From NCBI GenBank assembly GCA_023402845.1, contig JAEYFP010000058.1, positions 13,836 to 77,835 on the forward strand: 64,000 bases of DNA, in the 5' to 3' direction. The stretch is from Bacillota bacterium (lineage in GTDB: Bacteria; Bacillota; Clostridia; Lachnospirales; Lachnospiraceae). The translations under genes were made by a program, and so were the position numbers. Below are positions 36,370 to 44,979 of the stretch, piece after piece (the stretch's first letter is position 1; every line of letters begins with the position of its first letter). The notes below the pieces were generated by a model. That model saw nothing but the letters and a program-made list of their open reading frames with translations, ran no database searches and was not told the DNA's origin.

Positions 36370-37827
36370 TTACCTGCAGTTTTCTAATACCTGTAATAAA
36401 TATTCCCAAGTGCGCTTTACGGAGCTGATGCTGAGTTTCTCCCTCGGTGTATGAATATTTTCAATATCAGGTCCAAAGGAAACGATATCGATTCCTTCCA
36501 TTTTTTCGTAGAAAATTCCGCATTCCAGTCCTGCATGAATCCCGGCCAATCTTGGATTATGTCCATAATATTGCTGAAATGTACGAAACATCAGATCTCT
36601 GAGCGGTGATTTTTCCCGATACTCCCATGCCGGATAATCCGACTCAATTTGGTACTTACCGCCGATTGTCTCCGTTAAATATTTCAGCTTGTCATTCAGC
36701 GCCTGCTTCTCTGAGGAAACGGAGCTTCTAATGCTGATGATCAGTTCAAATGCCGCCTCCGTCAGGCGCATAATGCCGGCATTGGAAGAGGTTTGCACGA
36801 GATGGTCAGTATCCGGGCTCATCTTCTGAATTCCGTCAGGGATCGTCATGAGCAGAAAAACAATACGTTCCTTTGTTTTGGGCGTCAGAACGCGCAGCTC
36901 GGCCTGTTCCATGTTTTCACAATAAATCATAATATTGTTTTCGATCGTTCGATATTCATTTTGAATGGTTGCTTCAAATTCATGAATATAATTTTCAAGC
37001 TTGCCCGCATCCCTTTCATGAACAAGAATTTCGGCCTTTGCTTCACGCGGAATGGCATTGTCCTGCAAACCGCCCTTTAAATAAGAAATATCAAAATTTA
37101 TCTTTGTCCCGATATAGTGAAGCAGCCTGCCCATCAACAGGTTGGCATTTCCTCGGTATTTGTCGATTTCCATTCCGGAATGTCCGCCTAACAAGCCACA
37201 GATGACTAAATTATATTTGATGCCCTGCTTTTCGCAATACCGCACAGGCACCTCACAAGTCACCATTCTGCCGCCGGCGTTGCTCGTCAGCAGTTCCCCT
37301 TCTACCTCGTTATCGATATTGATCAGTCGTTTCGCCTGCAGACACGAGGTATCAAAAGCTGCCGCACCGAGCATCCCAATCTCCTCATCCACCGTAAAAA
37401 CTGCTTCAAGTGGCGGATGATTGATCGTATCATCCGCAAGGATGGCCAGCAGATAAGCGACCGCAATTCCGTCATCGCCTCCCAGCGTCGTCCCCTTTGC
37501 ATAAATATAATCATCCATAACCGCAAGGTTTAGAGCATCCTTTTTAAAATCATGCCGGCTGTCATACTCAAAATTCTTTTCGCACACCATATCCAGATGA
37601 CCCTGCAGTATGAGCGGATCAGAAATCTCATAGCCCGTGCTTCCCTGCTTATAAATGACAATATTTCCATAACTGTCCCTGAGATAGCTGAGACTGTGTG
37701 CTCTTGCAAATTCCTCGCAGTAACTGCTGATCGCATCCGTATTTCCTGAACCGCGCGGAATCCGGCTGATTTCCTCAAAATACCGAAATACCTCTTTCGG
37801 CTCTAAATTTTCCAGAATTCCATTCAT
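36370..37827 (-). CDS. pepD: PepD-like aminoacyl-histidine dipeptidase (M20)
   Basis: This is a 485-residue zinc dipeptidase of the M20 family that hydrolyses Xaa-His and other dipeptides. Metal ligands are in LQGHLDMV, GTTLGGDDGIAV and TVDEEIGMLGA, with a late GIHAGLECG. A dimerisation domain sits in the middle. The short upstream gap is shared with the divergent ylbJ-like gene. Confidence 0.93.
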   Translation of the reverse strand: MNGILENLEPKEVFRYFEEISRIPRGSGNTDAISSYCEEFARAHSLSYLRDSYGNIVIYKQGSTGYEISDPLILQGHLDMVCEKNFEYDSRHDFKKDALNLAVMDDYIYAKGTTLGGDDGIAVAYLLAILADDTINHPPLEAVFTVDEEIGMLGAAAFDTSCLQAKRLINIDNEVEGELLTSNAGGRMVTCEVPVRYCEKQGIKYNLVICGLLGGHSGMEIDKYRGNANLLMGRLLHYIGTKINFDISYLKGGLQDNAIPREAKAEILVHERDAGKLENYIHEFEATIQNEYRTIENNIMIYCENMEQAELRVLTPKTKERIVFLLMTIPDGIQKMSPDTDHLVQTSSNAGIMRLTEAAFELIISIRSSVSSEKQALNDKLKYLTETIGGKYQIESDYPAWEYREKSPLRDLMFRTFQQYYGHNPRLAGIHAGLECGIFYEKMEGIDIVSFGPDIENIHTPREKLSISSVKRTWEYLLQVLENCR

Positions 37828-37869
37828 CTTTCTTTTCCTTTTCGTTTCCCTTGTGGCGGGCTTTTTTTC

Positions 37870-37898
37870 ATTTTGTCATATCTATATATAAAAAGCAA
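37870..37898 (-). promoter_or_regulatory. Possible pepD promoter
   Basis: TTGCTT (37893-37898) and CAAAAT (37870-37875) lie 17 bases apart on the minus strand, about 43 bases upstream of pepD. The same AT-rich segment must also hold the promoter of the divergent gene. Confidence 0.45.
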
Positions 37899-37933
37899 GT
37901 TATGTTTTCCCGAAAAAAAACATATGCATTATT

Positions 37934-38833
37934 ATGAATGCCATGCTGTTAAAACCAATAAAAAAATATGGGCTGTTCGCTGTCTCAGTGCTGTTTATCG
38001 CAGCAATCCTGCTCTTTTCAGGTCCTTCTTTAAATGCGTCCAAACGCGGGCTGCTGCTTTGGTTTACAACAATGCTGCCGACACTGCTGCCTTATATGAT
38101 CGCCATTAATGTCATACTATATGTGCTGCCCAACAAAAACACGTTTGCAAAGGGGTTCCTTCTGCTCGGACTGCTGTGCGGCTATCCGATGGGTGCCAAG
38201 CTCTGTGCATCTCTTTACAAAAACGGAAATCTAACCAAGCGGCAAGCGGAATATTATTTGCCGCTGATCAATCTACCCAGCCCTGCCTATCTCGTTTCCT
38301 TTGTCTGCAATCAGTCGCTTTCTGCCGGATCACAGCTTTTTGCTTATCTGCTTTGCATTTATGGCGCAGTTGCTGTTTATGCGCTGCTTTCTTATCCTTT
38401 TAACAAAAAAACAAGAAGCAGCCTCGCCGGACCCTTAACTGTATTTTCAGCTGCTGAGACAGATAGTGCCTTTTTTGACCGGTGTATTCTGGATGCGTTT
38501 GTCGCGATTACGAAACTAGGCGGATATATCATCCTGTTTTCCATTCTCTCCGAACTGTTTTTGCAGCTTCTGATGCCGTTTTCCGAAGTACTCTCATGCC
38601 TGGCTGCAGGGATTCTGGAAATAACAAACGGAACCGAAATAATTATCGGTTCCGGATTATCCTTTTATCAAAAAAGGCTGTTTATACTCACTGCAACAAG
38701 CTTTGGCGGTATTTCCTGCATTTTTCAGACGAAAAGCCTGCTTGCGGACACCGATATTTCCATGAGCCGTTATATCTATGCCAAAATGGGAATGGCATTT
38801 CTGACGGCGCTTTTCGTGCGGTTATTTATTTAA
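37934..38833 (+). CDS. YlbJ-like sporulation integral membrane protein
   Basis: This 299-residue membrane protein of the nucleoside-recognition (Gate) domain family resembles Bacillus YlbJ, which is needed for resistant spores. It has seven or so membrane segments. The family stretch LLCGYPMGAKLCASLYKNG is near residue 76, with LPLINLPSPAYLVSFV after it. It is about 100 residues shorter than Bacillus YlbJ. No clear ribosome binding site precedes either ATG (37934 or 37943). Its 3' end overlaps the convergent gene by 12 bases. Confidence 0.78.
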   Translation: MNAMLLKPIKKYGLFAVSVLFIAAILLFSGPSLNASKRGLLLWFTTMLPTLLPYMIAINVILYVLPNKNTFAKGFLLLGLLCGYPMGAKLCASLYKNGNLTKRQAEYYLPLINLPSPAYLVSFVCNQSLSAGSQLFAYLLCIYGAVAVYALLSYPFNKKTRSSLAGPLTVFSAAETDSAFFDRCILDAFVAITKLGGYIILFSILSELFLQLLMPFSEVLSCLAAGILEITNGTEIIIGSGLSFYQKRLFILTATSFGGISCIFQTKSLLADTDISMSRYIYAKMGMAFLTALFVRLFI

Positions 38834-39475
38834 AATATCAAGATTGATCCCGTCCGAATTTACTCCCGTATTTTTCATGCTCCCCGCCCCGAAAGGCATG
38901 CCGCCCTCCAGCATGGCAATCTCACTTTCCAGTTCCACCTGCGGATACAATTCGGAACGGTTCTTCGTGATAACAGTTTCACATTCTCTCAGTTGGGAAA
39001 CGAGTGATCCATATTTGGCTTCCGCCGTATCAATCGCATGTGTAACGATATTTTGCAGTTCCGCAAGCATATCATCCGTATATTTCATGGAAGACTGACG
39101 GATACCATTTGCATCCTCCGTTGCACTGTCGAGTATTTGCTGTGCTTGATTTACAGCCTGCTGTACAACTTCATTCGCCTGCGCGTAAGCCTGCTGCATA
39201 ATCTCATGCTCGTTGATCATATGATCCGTATGCGTCTGTGCCTCATTGATCAGCGCATCTGCTTTTTCTCTCGCATCATTTAAAATTGCTTCTTTATTGC
39301 TGATGATTTTTTGATACCGCTTGATTTCATCCGGCGTTTTCATCCGAAGCTCACGCAGCAGCTCATCCATATGTTCCTTATCCACAAGTATTTTTGTGTT
39401 GGAAAGCGGCTGGTATTTGCAATTATCAATAAAATCTTCAATTTCTTCAATAATTTGCTCAATTCTACTGCTCAT
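38822..39475 (-). CDS. Coiled-coil protein, V-ATPase subunit H/DivIVA-like
   Basis: This 217-residue protein is mostly one long coiled coil (about residues 50-165), with a repetitive Ala/Gln/Glu-rich core such as QANEVVQQAVNQAQQILDSA. Such clostridial proteins are often labelled vacuolar ATPase subunit H, but no V-ATPase genes are nearby. A cytoskeletal or DivIVA-like role is equally possible; I assign none. The tail GGMPFGAGSMKNTGVNSDGI is probably unstructured. It follows coaD by 28 bases. Confidence 0.7.
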   Translation of the reverse strand: MSSRIEQIIEEIEDFIDNCKYQPLSNTKILVDKEHMDELLRELRMKTPDEIKRYQKIISNKEAILNDAREKADALINEAQTHTDHMINEHEIMQQAYAQANEVVQQAVNQAQQILDSATEDANGIRQSSMKYTDDMLAELQNIVTHAIDTAEAKYGSLVSQLRECETVITKNRSELYPQVELESEIAMLEGGMPFGAGSMKNTGVNSDGINLDILNK

Positions 39476-39503
39476 ATCTTTCTCTCCTCAACGTGTATAT
39501 TGC

Positions 39504-40001
39504 TCAATACTGCTCTCGTTTTTTGATTCCATATTTCGCATAGGTCAGGTCTGCAATAAACGGCGGTACGAACTTAGAAATGTCTCCCCCGAAGCTCGCT
39601 ACCTCCTTCACGGTAGAAGAACTCAAATAGGCATACTCCAAACTTGTCGTCAGGAATATCGTATCGACATTTTCCGCCAGCTTATGATTGGTCTGGGCAA
39701 GCTGAAGCTCATATTCAAAATCTGTGATTGCACGCAGTCCCCTTATTACCACGTTTGCGTTCGCCTGTTTTGCATATTCGGCAAGCAGTCCCTCATAGCT
39801 GTCTATAGATACATTGGGCATTCCCGCCGTCACCTCTTTTAATATAGTAACACGTTCCTCCACAGAAAACAACGGACTCTTCACTTTGTTATTCAGTACA
39901 CTGACGGTCAGTTCATCAAAAATATTTGATGCACGTTTGATAATATCAATGTGACCGAAGGTAACCGGATCAAAGCTGCCCGGATAGATCGCTGACTTCA
40001 T
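39504..40001 (-). CDS. coaD: Phosphopantetheine adenylyltransferase
   Basis: CoaD transfers AMP to 4'-phosphopantetheine in coenzyme A synthesis. The 165-residue protein has the nucleotidyltransferase motif in YPGSFDPVTFGH, VVIRGLRAITDFEYELQLAQ and SSSTVKEVASFGGD. I start it at the ATG at 40001, preceded by GGGAGG. It overlaps the end of rsmD by 32 bases, and rsmD-coaD is a widely conserved pair. Confidence 0.96.
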   Translation of the reverse strand: MKSAIYPGSFDPVTFGHIDIIKRASNIFDELTVSVLNNKVKSPLFSVEERVTILKEVTAGMPNVSIDSYEGLLAEYAKQANANVVIRGLRAITDFEYELQLAQTNHKLAENVDTIFLTTSLEYAYLSSSTVKEVASFGGDISKFVPPFIADLTYAKYGIKKREQY

Positions 40002-40572
40002 TTGTTCCTCCCTCACCCTGTCTTTTCCGGATAAAAAGATGGGAATTTGACTTGTATCTTTTGCATTTCACAATTTCCATACCGATCACTTTCGGCACAT
40101 AATCAAAATCTGTCTCGTTAGACGCCTCCACAATAATCATTGTATTCTCATGAATAAGACCGGAGGTCTGCAGATAGAAAAGAACCTCCTTCTCCAGTTC
40201 CCTGTCAAACGGCGGATCCATAAATACGAGATCAAACTTGTATCGCCCTTCCATCTGGCGAAGTGCCGACATGACATCCATCGAAAACACCTGCGCGTTG
40301 TCAGCAAGCTTTGTTTTCTTTAAATTTTCCTCAATGCATTTTATCGCGGATTTTGAACGTTCCACGAAAATTGCCCTCTGTGCGCCGCGGCTTAAAGCTT
40401 CAATACCGATGCCGCCGCTTCCGCTGAATAAATCAAGAAAAACCGAATCATATACATACGGCATCAGCACGTTAAATAACGTCTCCTTTGTCTTGTCCGA
40501 TGTCGGCCTTGTCTCAAAACCGGCCGGTGCTTTTAACTGCAGCCTTCTGGCACTTCCCGCAATCACTCTCAT
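39970..40572 (-). CDS. rsmD: 16S rRNA (guanine966-N2)-methyltransferase
   Basis: RsmD methylates G966 of 16S rRNA using S-adenosylmethionine. The 200-residue protein has the SAM-binding stretch LDLFSGSGGIGIEALSRGA and the catalytic FMDPPF. The N-terminus MRVIAGSARR is typical. It overlaps coaD and lies 12 bases after the topoisomerase A-subunit gene. Confidence 0.94.
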   Translation of the reverse strand: MRVIAGSARRLQLKAPAGFETRPTSDKTKETLFNVLMPYVYDSVFLDLFSGSGGIGIEALSRGAQRAIFVERSKSAIKCIEENLKKTKLADNAQVFSMDVMSALRQMEGRYKFDLVFMDPPFDRELEKEVLFYLQTSGLIHENTMIIVEASNETDFDYVPKVIGMEIVKCKRYKSNSHLFIRKRQGEGGTNEVSDLSGQL

Positions 40573-40584
40573 ATGAACACCTTT

Positions 40585-42834
40585 CTATAAACGAAGCTTT
40601 ATCCCTTTTGTATCACGTTTTCCGAGCTTTAGCTTGTTCAGCTCGACCTGCTTCTCTTTAATTTCTGCGGTCTGTTCCACACCGTTCTTTAGGAAATAGA
40701 CCGCTTCCACCTCATCAATACCGGTAAGCTTCATACCTCTGACTCCTACGGCACCCTTTTTCTTGACCGGAATTTCATCAATCGCAAACTTTAAGAACAT
40801 ACCGTCCTTCGTTTGCAGAACGATGTTTTTCTGATCAACGACGGGAGAAATTGAGAGGACTTCATCCCCGTCACCAAGTCCTGTCGCTGCAACTGTCCGC
40901 TTTGTCACGTCAAATTCCGTGCCAAACACCTGCTTAAGCATAGATTTTTTGGTTGCAAATACAAGCTTTTGCATCACAAGCTCTTTTAATGAGCAAAGAT
41001 AGACGAGCGTCTCTTCCTGACTGCTGAAATTGCTGATATTGTCGATCGGCGTTCCTTTATCCCGAAACTTCCCATAAGGAATATCCAGTATCTTTATTGT
41101 ATGCATCTGTCCCTTATTTGTAAAGACACAAATCCGTCCGGTATTCATGCATGGGAACACATATTTATTTTCTGCATTTGCGGCCTCTTTATTCCTCTCG
41201 TAGGTCTGTTGATCGATTGTCTTGGCATAACCAAAGCGATCCATCAGGAAAATAACTTCCATTTCCTCGATCTTCTTTTCCTCAAACACGATTTCTTCCG
41301 CATTTTCGATCTTTGTACGGCGTTCTCTTCCGAATTCCTTTTTATAAACGTCCAACTCTTTTGTGATGACCTTGTCCATTGCTGCAGGATTTGTCAGGAC
41401 ATCTTTATAAAATTCGATATTTTTCAGCGTAATGTCATGTTCCTTCATCAACGCTTCAATTTCCAAACCAATCAGGCGATAGAGACGCATTTCCAAAATA
41501 GCCGTTGCCTGGCGTTCCGTAAAACGAAGCTGCTCTGCCATCTTCTTAGAAATTCTTGATTTAAATTGAATTCCTTCTGTTATGCCCTCTGTCAGGCACG
41601 CCTTTGCAGCCTTAATATCTCGGGAACCCCTTAAAATTTCTATGATTAAATCAATAACATCGCAGGCTTTGATCAAGCCTTCCTGAATCTCCTTCTTATC
41701 AAGCTCTTTGCTTAATAATGTCTTATATTTTCTTGTCGCGATTTCCCTCTGAAAATTGACATGATGACGAATAATATCCTTCAGCCCGAGCGTTTCCGGC
41801 CTGCCATCCGCAACGGCAAGCATATTGACGCCAAACGTATCCTCCAGCTTTGTTTTTTTGAAAAGCATATTCTTCAAATTTTCTATATCAGCATCCTTTT
41901 TCACCTCGATGACGATACGGATGCCCTCTTTAGAGGACTGGTTTGAAATATCCACGATGTCATTTGTTTTTTTTGTATCAATCAGTGTGACAATATCCAT
42001 CAGGAATTTACTAATATTGGCTCCGATCATCGGATACGGGATCTCCGTTACTACGAGCTTCGTTTTTCCCAGCTTCCCCTTTTCCAGTTCAACTTTTCCG
42101 CGGATCTTGATTTTACCGGCACCCGTCTCATAAATAGAAAGGAGATCATCCTTGTTTGTTACGATTCCGCCTGTCGGGAAATCAGGGCCCTGAATATATT
42201 CCATCAGCTCCTTCGTTGTAATTTCAGGATTCTTCATATAGGCCTTGACCCCCTCCACAACTTCTCCGAGATTGTGGGGAGGCATATTCGTCGCCATACC
42301 GACGGCGATCCCTTCCGTTCCGTTGATTAAAAGATTTGGAATCTTAGCCGGAAGCACCTCCGGCTCTGTTTCTGTCTCGTCAAAATTAGGAATAAAATCA
42401 ACAACGTCCTTATCCAAATCAGCAAGCATCGCCTCCTGCGTCACCTTTTGAAGACGTGCCTCCGTATAGCGCATCGCCGCCGCACCGTCGCCCTCGATCG
42501 AACCAAAATTACCATGACCGTCTACAAGCGGCAATCCTTTTTTAAAATCCTGAGACATGACGACAAGCGATTCATAAATTGAACTGTCACCATGCGGATG
42601 ATATTTTCCCATCGTATCACCGACTATACGGGCAGATTTCCTGTACGGCCTGTCATAGCGGATACCCAGTTCATACATATCATAAAGTGTACGTCTCTGT
42701 ACCGGTTTTAATCCGTCCCTTACATCGGGCAGTGCACGCGCGATGATAACGCTCATTGCATAATCAATATACGACTTCTGCATCACATCAGAAAATTCTG
42801 TTTTTATAATTTGCTCCTCGATTACCGCAGCCAT
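40585..42834 (-). CDS. parC: Type IIA topoisomerase subunit A (ParC-like)
   Basis: This subunit cuts and rejoins DNA through Tyr123 (AAAMRYTEARL). It is 749 residues, shorter than most GyrA. The C-terminal propeller has blades (VFTNKGQMHTIKI, KKKGAVGVRGMKLTG), but I see no GyrA box (QRRGGKG) needed for wrapping DNA. That favours topoisomerase IV, a decatenase, although databases may call it gyrase. The quinolone region HPHGDSSIYESL has Ser84 and Glu88, matching the drug-sensitive residues of Gram-positive enzymes. It is encoded 69 bases after its B subunit, with no dnaA or recF nearby. Confidence 0.85.
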   Translation of the reverse strand: MAAVIEEQIIKTEFSDVMQKSYIDYAMSVIIARALPDVRDGLKPVQRRTLYDMYELGIRYDRPYRKSARIVGDTMGKYHPHGDSSIYESLVVMSQDFKKGLPLVDGHGNFGSIEGDGAAAMRYTEARLQKVTQEAMLADLDKDVVDFIPNFDETETEPEVLPAKIPNLLINGTEGIAVGMATNMPPHNLGEVVEGVKAYMKNPEITTKELMEYIQGPDFPTGGIVTNKDDLLSIYETGAGKIKIRGKVELEKGKLGKTKLVVTEIPYPMIGANISKFLMDIVTLIDTKKTNDIVDISNQSSKEGIRIVIEVKKDADIENLKNMLFKKTKLEDTFGVNMLAVADGRPETLGLKDIIRHHVNFQREIATRKYKTLLSKELDKKEIQEGLIKACDVIDLIIEILRGSRDIKAAKACLTEGITEGIQFKSRISKKMAEQLRFTERQATAILEMRLYRLIGLEIEALMKEHDITLKNIEFYKDVLTNPAAMDKVITKELDVYKKEFGRERRTKIENAEEIVFEEKKIEEMEVIFLMDRFGYAKTIDQQTYERNKEAANAENKYVFPCMNTGRICVFTNKGQMHTIKILDIPYGKFRDKGTPIDNISNFSSQEETLVYLCSLKELVMQKLVFATKKSMLKQVFGTEFDVTKRTVAATGLGDGDEVLSISPVVDQKNIVLQTKDGMFLKFAIDEIPVKKKGAVGVRGMKLTGIDEVEAVYFLKNGVEQTAEIKEKQVELNKLKLGKRDTKGIKLRL

Positions 42835-42903
42835 TTATTCCGCCCCCTGTTTTCTTTTTTCCGTTTCATTATACGCAATTTACTCCGTTTCGACGCGATA
42901 TTT

Positions 42904-44823
42904 CTAAATATCCAGCTCCGCATCTCTGGCATGCCTGTAAATAAATTCCCGTCTTGGCGGTACTTCCGTCCCCATCAGCATTTCCGTCGTATTGGATGCA
43001 AGCCGTGCATCTTCTATTTCCACAAGCTTCAGTCTCCTTGTCTTCGGATCCAGAGTCGTCTCCCACAACTGTACGGCGTCCATCTCTCCCAGTCCCTTAT
43101 AGCGCTGCAGCGTGAAATTTTTATGGCCCTTGCGGTATTTCAGCAAAGCCTTGTCATCATAAAGATATTCTTCCTCGCCCTTTTGCGGCATCGCTTTGTA
43201 AAGAGGCGGCATGGCAATATACACATGTCCCTCATAAATCAGTTCCGGCATAAAGCGATAAAATAACGTCAACAGCAGCGTGGAGATATGCGCGCCGTCC
43301 ACATCGGCATCAGCCATGATGATAATCTTATCATAGCGAAGCTTAGTAATGTCAAAATCGTTGCCGTAGCCCTCTGAAAATCCGCAGCCGAAAGCATTGA
43401 TCATTGTCTTAATTTCAGCATTCGCAAGCACCTTGTCGATACTCGCCTTTTCTACATTTAATATTTTACCGCGGATTGGAAGGATCGCCTGGTAATTTCT
43501 GTCCCTTGCCGTCTTGGCCGAACCACCCGCGGAATCTCCCTCCACAATAAAGACTTCACACCTTGCAGCGTCCCTGCTCTCACAATTGGCAAGCTTCCCG
43601 TTCGAATCAAATGAATATTTTTGCTTCGTCAGCAGATTTGTCTTCGCCTTTTCTTCGGTTTTTCTTATTTTAGCTGCTTTTTCCGCACAGGAAAGCACTG
43701 ATTTTAGAGTCTCTAAATTTCTGTCAAAAAAGCGGACTACCTCATCACCCGTCACCTTACCTACCGCTTTAGACGCATCCTGATTGTCGAGCTTTGTTTT
43801 TGTCTGCCCCTCAAAGCGGGGTGTCGGATGCTTGATCGAAATGACCGCAGTCATGCCGTTTCGGATGTCAGCACCCGTAAAATTTGCATCCTTCTCCTTT
43901 AAAATATTTAATTCCCGCGCGTAGGTATTCATCACATTTGTAAATATCGTCTTGAATCCGGTCAGGTGTGTCCCGCCTTCGGCATTATAAATGTTGTTGC
44001 AGAAGCCCAGTACATTTTCATGAAACTCGTTGACATACTGAAACGCAACTTCGACCGTAATTCCATCCGATTCCCCCGTAAAATAAGCAGGTTCATGAAG
44101 CACGTCCTTATTTCCGTTAATATCCTTGACAAAACCGATAATGCCATCCGATTCATGAAATTCAATTTGTTCCGGCGGCTCATACCGATTGTCTGAAAAA
44201 TAAATTGTCAGCGCCGGATTCAGGTAAGCAGTCTCATGCAGACGGCTCTTGATCTCCTCTTCTTTAAACCGCGTCTTTTCAAAGATCGTATCATCCGGAA
44301 GAAAGTTGATTTTCGTACCTGTTTCCCTGCTCTTTCCGATGACCGGCAGTAAGCCGTCTTCCAACTCGATTGCCGGGATTCCTCTGCTGTAACGGTCATG
44401 GAATACCTTTCCTTCCCTTCTGATCTCAATATCCAGATGCTCGGAAAGTGCATTGACGACTGAAGAGCCAACTCCGTGCAAACCTCCGCTCGTCTTGTAT
44501 ACCGAATCGTCGAACTTACCTCCCGCATGAAGCGTCGTAAATACAAGACGTTCCGCACTTACACCCTTTTCATGCATACCGACAGGGATACCTCGTCCAT
44601 TGTCGGAAACAGTTGCTGAACCGTTCCTTTCTAAGGATACCCATATTTTATCGCAAAATCCGGCGAGATGTTCATCGACGGAGTTGTCCACAATTTCATA
44701 GACCAGATGATTCAGACCTTTTGTCGTAACGCTGCCGATATACATGCCCGGTCGCTTCCTCACTGCCTCCAAACCCTCTAAAACGGTAATGCTGCTCGCA
44801 TCATAGGTCGATTTATTTGTCAT
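42904..44823 (-). CDS. parE: Type IIA topoisomerase subunit B (ParE-like)
   Basis: This is the ATPase subunit of the same enzyme. The 639-residue protein has the GHKL ATPase (EIVDNSVDEHLAGF, VSDNGRGIPVG, TSGGLHGVGSSVVNALS) and the transducer domain. The TOPRIM domain has EGDSAGGSAK and DADVDGAHI. The end RRLKLVEIEDA is typical. I start it at the ATG at 44823 with AAGGGG upstream. GyrB and ParE are hard to separate by sequence; the call rests on the A subunit and on the genomic location. Confidence 0.85.
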   Translation of the reverse strand: MTNKSTYDASSITVLEGLEAVRKRPGMYIGSVTTKGLNHLVYEIVDNSVDEHLAGFCDKIWVSLERNGSATVSDNGRGIPVGMHEKGVSAERLVFTTLHAGGKFDDSVYKTSGGLHGVGSSVVNALSEHLDIEIRREGKVFHDRYSRGIPAIELEDGLLPVIGKSRETGTKINFLPDDTIFEKTRFKEEEIKSRLHETAYLNPALTIYFSDNRYEPPEQIEFHESDGIIGFVKDINGNKDVLHEPAYFTGESDGITVEVAFQYVNEFHENVLGFCNNIYNAEGGTHLTGFKTIFTNVMNTYARELNILKEKDANFTGADIRNGMTAVISIKHPTPRFEGQTKTKLDNQDASKAVGKVTGDEVVRFFDRNLETLKSVLSCAEKAAKIRKTEEKAKTNLLTKQKYSFDSNGKLANCESRDAARCEVFIVEGDSAGGSAKTARDRNYQAILPIRGKILNVEKASIDKVLANAEIKTMINAFGCGFSEGYGNDFDITKLRYDKIIIMADADVDGAHISTLLLTLFYRFMPELIYEGHVYIAMPPLYKAMPQKGEEEYLYDDKALLKYRKGHKNFTLQRYKGLGEMDAVQLWETTLDPKTRRLKLVEIEDARLASNTTEMLMGTEVPPRREFIYRHARDAELDI

Positions 44824-44874
44824 GTTTATTCCCCTTGCTCCCATTCATTAAACGTGGCGCGATATAATGCCTCA

Positions 44875-44902
44875 TGATATAATGTCTCACGACATTATAT
44901 CA
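44875..44902. promoter_or_regulatory. 12-bp perfect inverted repeat over the topoisomerase -10 region
   Basis: The arms TGATATAATGTC (44875-44886) and GACATTATATCA (44891-44902) are perfect complements with 4 bases between them. A third half-site, GATATAATGCC, follows at 44861-44871. The -10 box lies inside one arm, so a protein bound here would block transcription. Confidence 0.65.
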
Positions 44903-44921
44903 TATCCCACAAAAATTTCAA
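44894..44921 (-). promoter_or_regulatory. Promoter of the topoisomerase operon
   Basis: TTGAAA (44916-44921) and TATAAT (44894-44899) are 16 bases apart on the minus strand. The expected start point is about 64 bases before the B-subunit start codon. Confidence 0.75.
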
Positions 44922-44922
44922 T

Positions 44923-44975
44923 AAAAAAGCACAATTTGTTGTGGCTCTTATGACCGTTTGTACAATACATTGTGC
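44923..44975 (-). terminator. Terminator after recG
   Basis: GCACAAT (44929-44935) pairs with ATTGTGC (44969-44975), with further inner pairing. Read on the minus strand it is followed by six Ts (44923-44928). It closes the recG transcript just before the topoisomerase promoter. Confidence 0.7.
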
Positions 44976-44979
44976 CTTT

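Noticed and set aside
38822..39475. V-type ATPase subunit H as a functional call
   Set aside because: Only the coiled-coil composition fits and no other V-ATPase genes are present, so I kept it as a coiled-coil protein.
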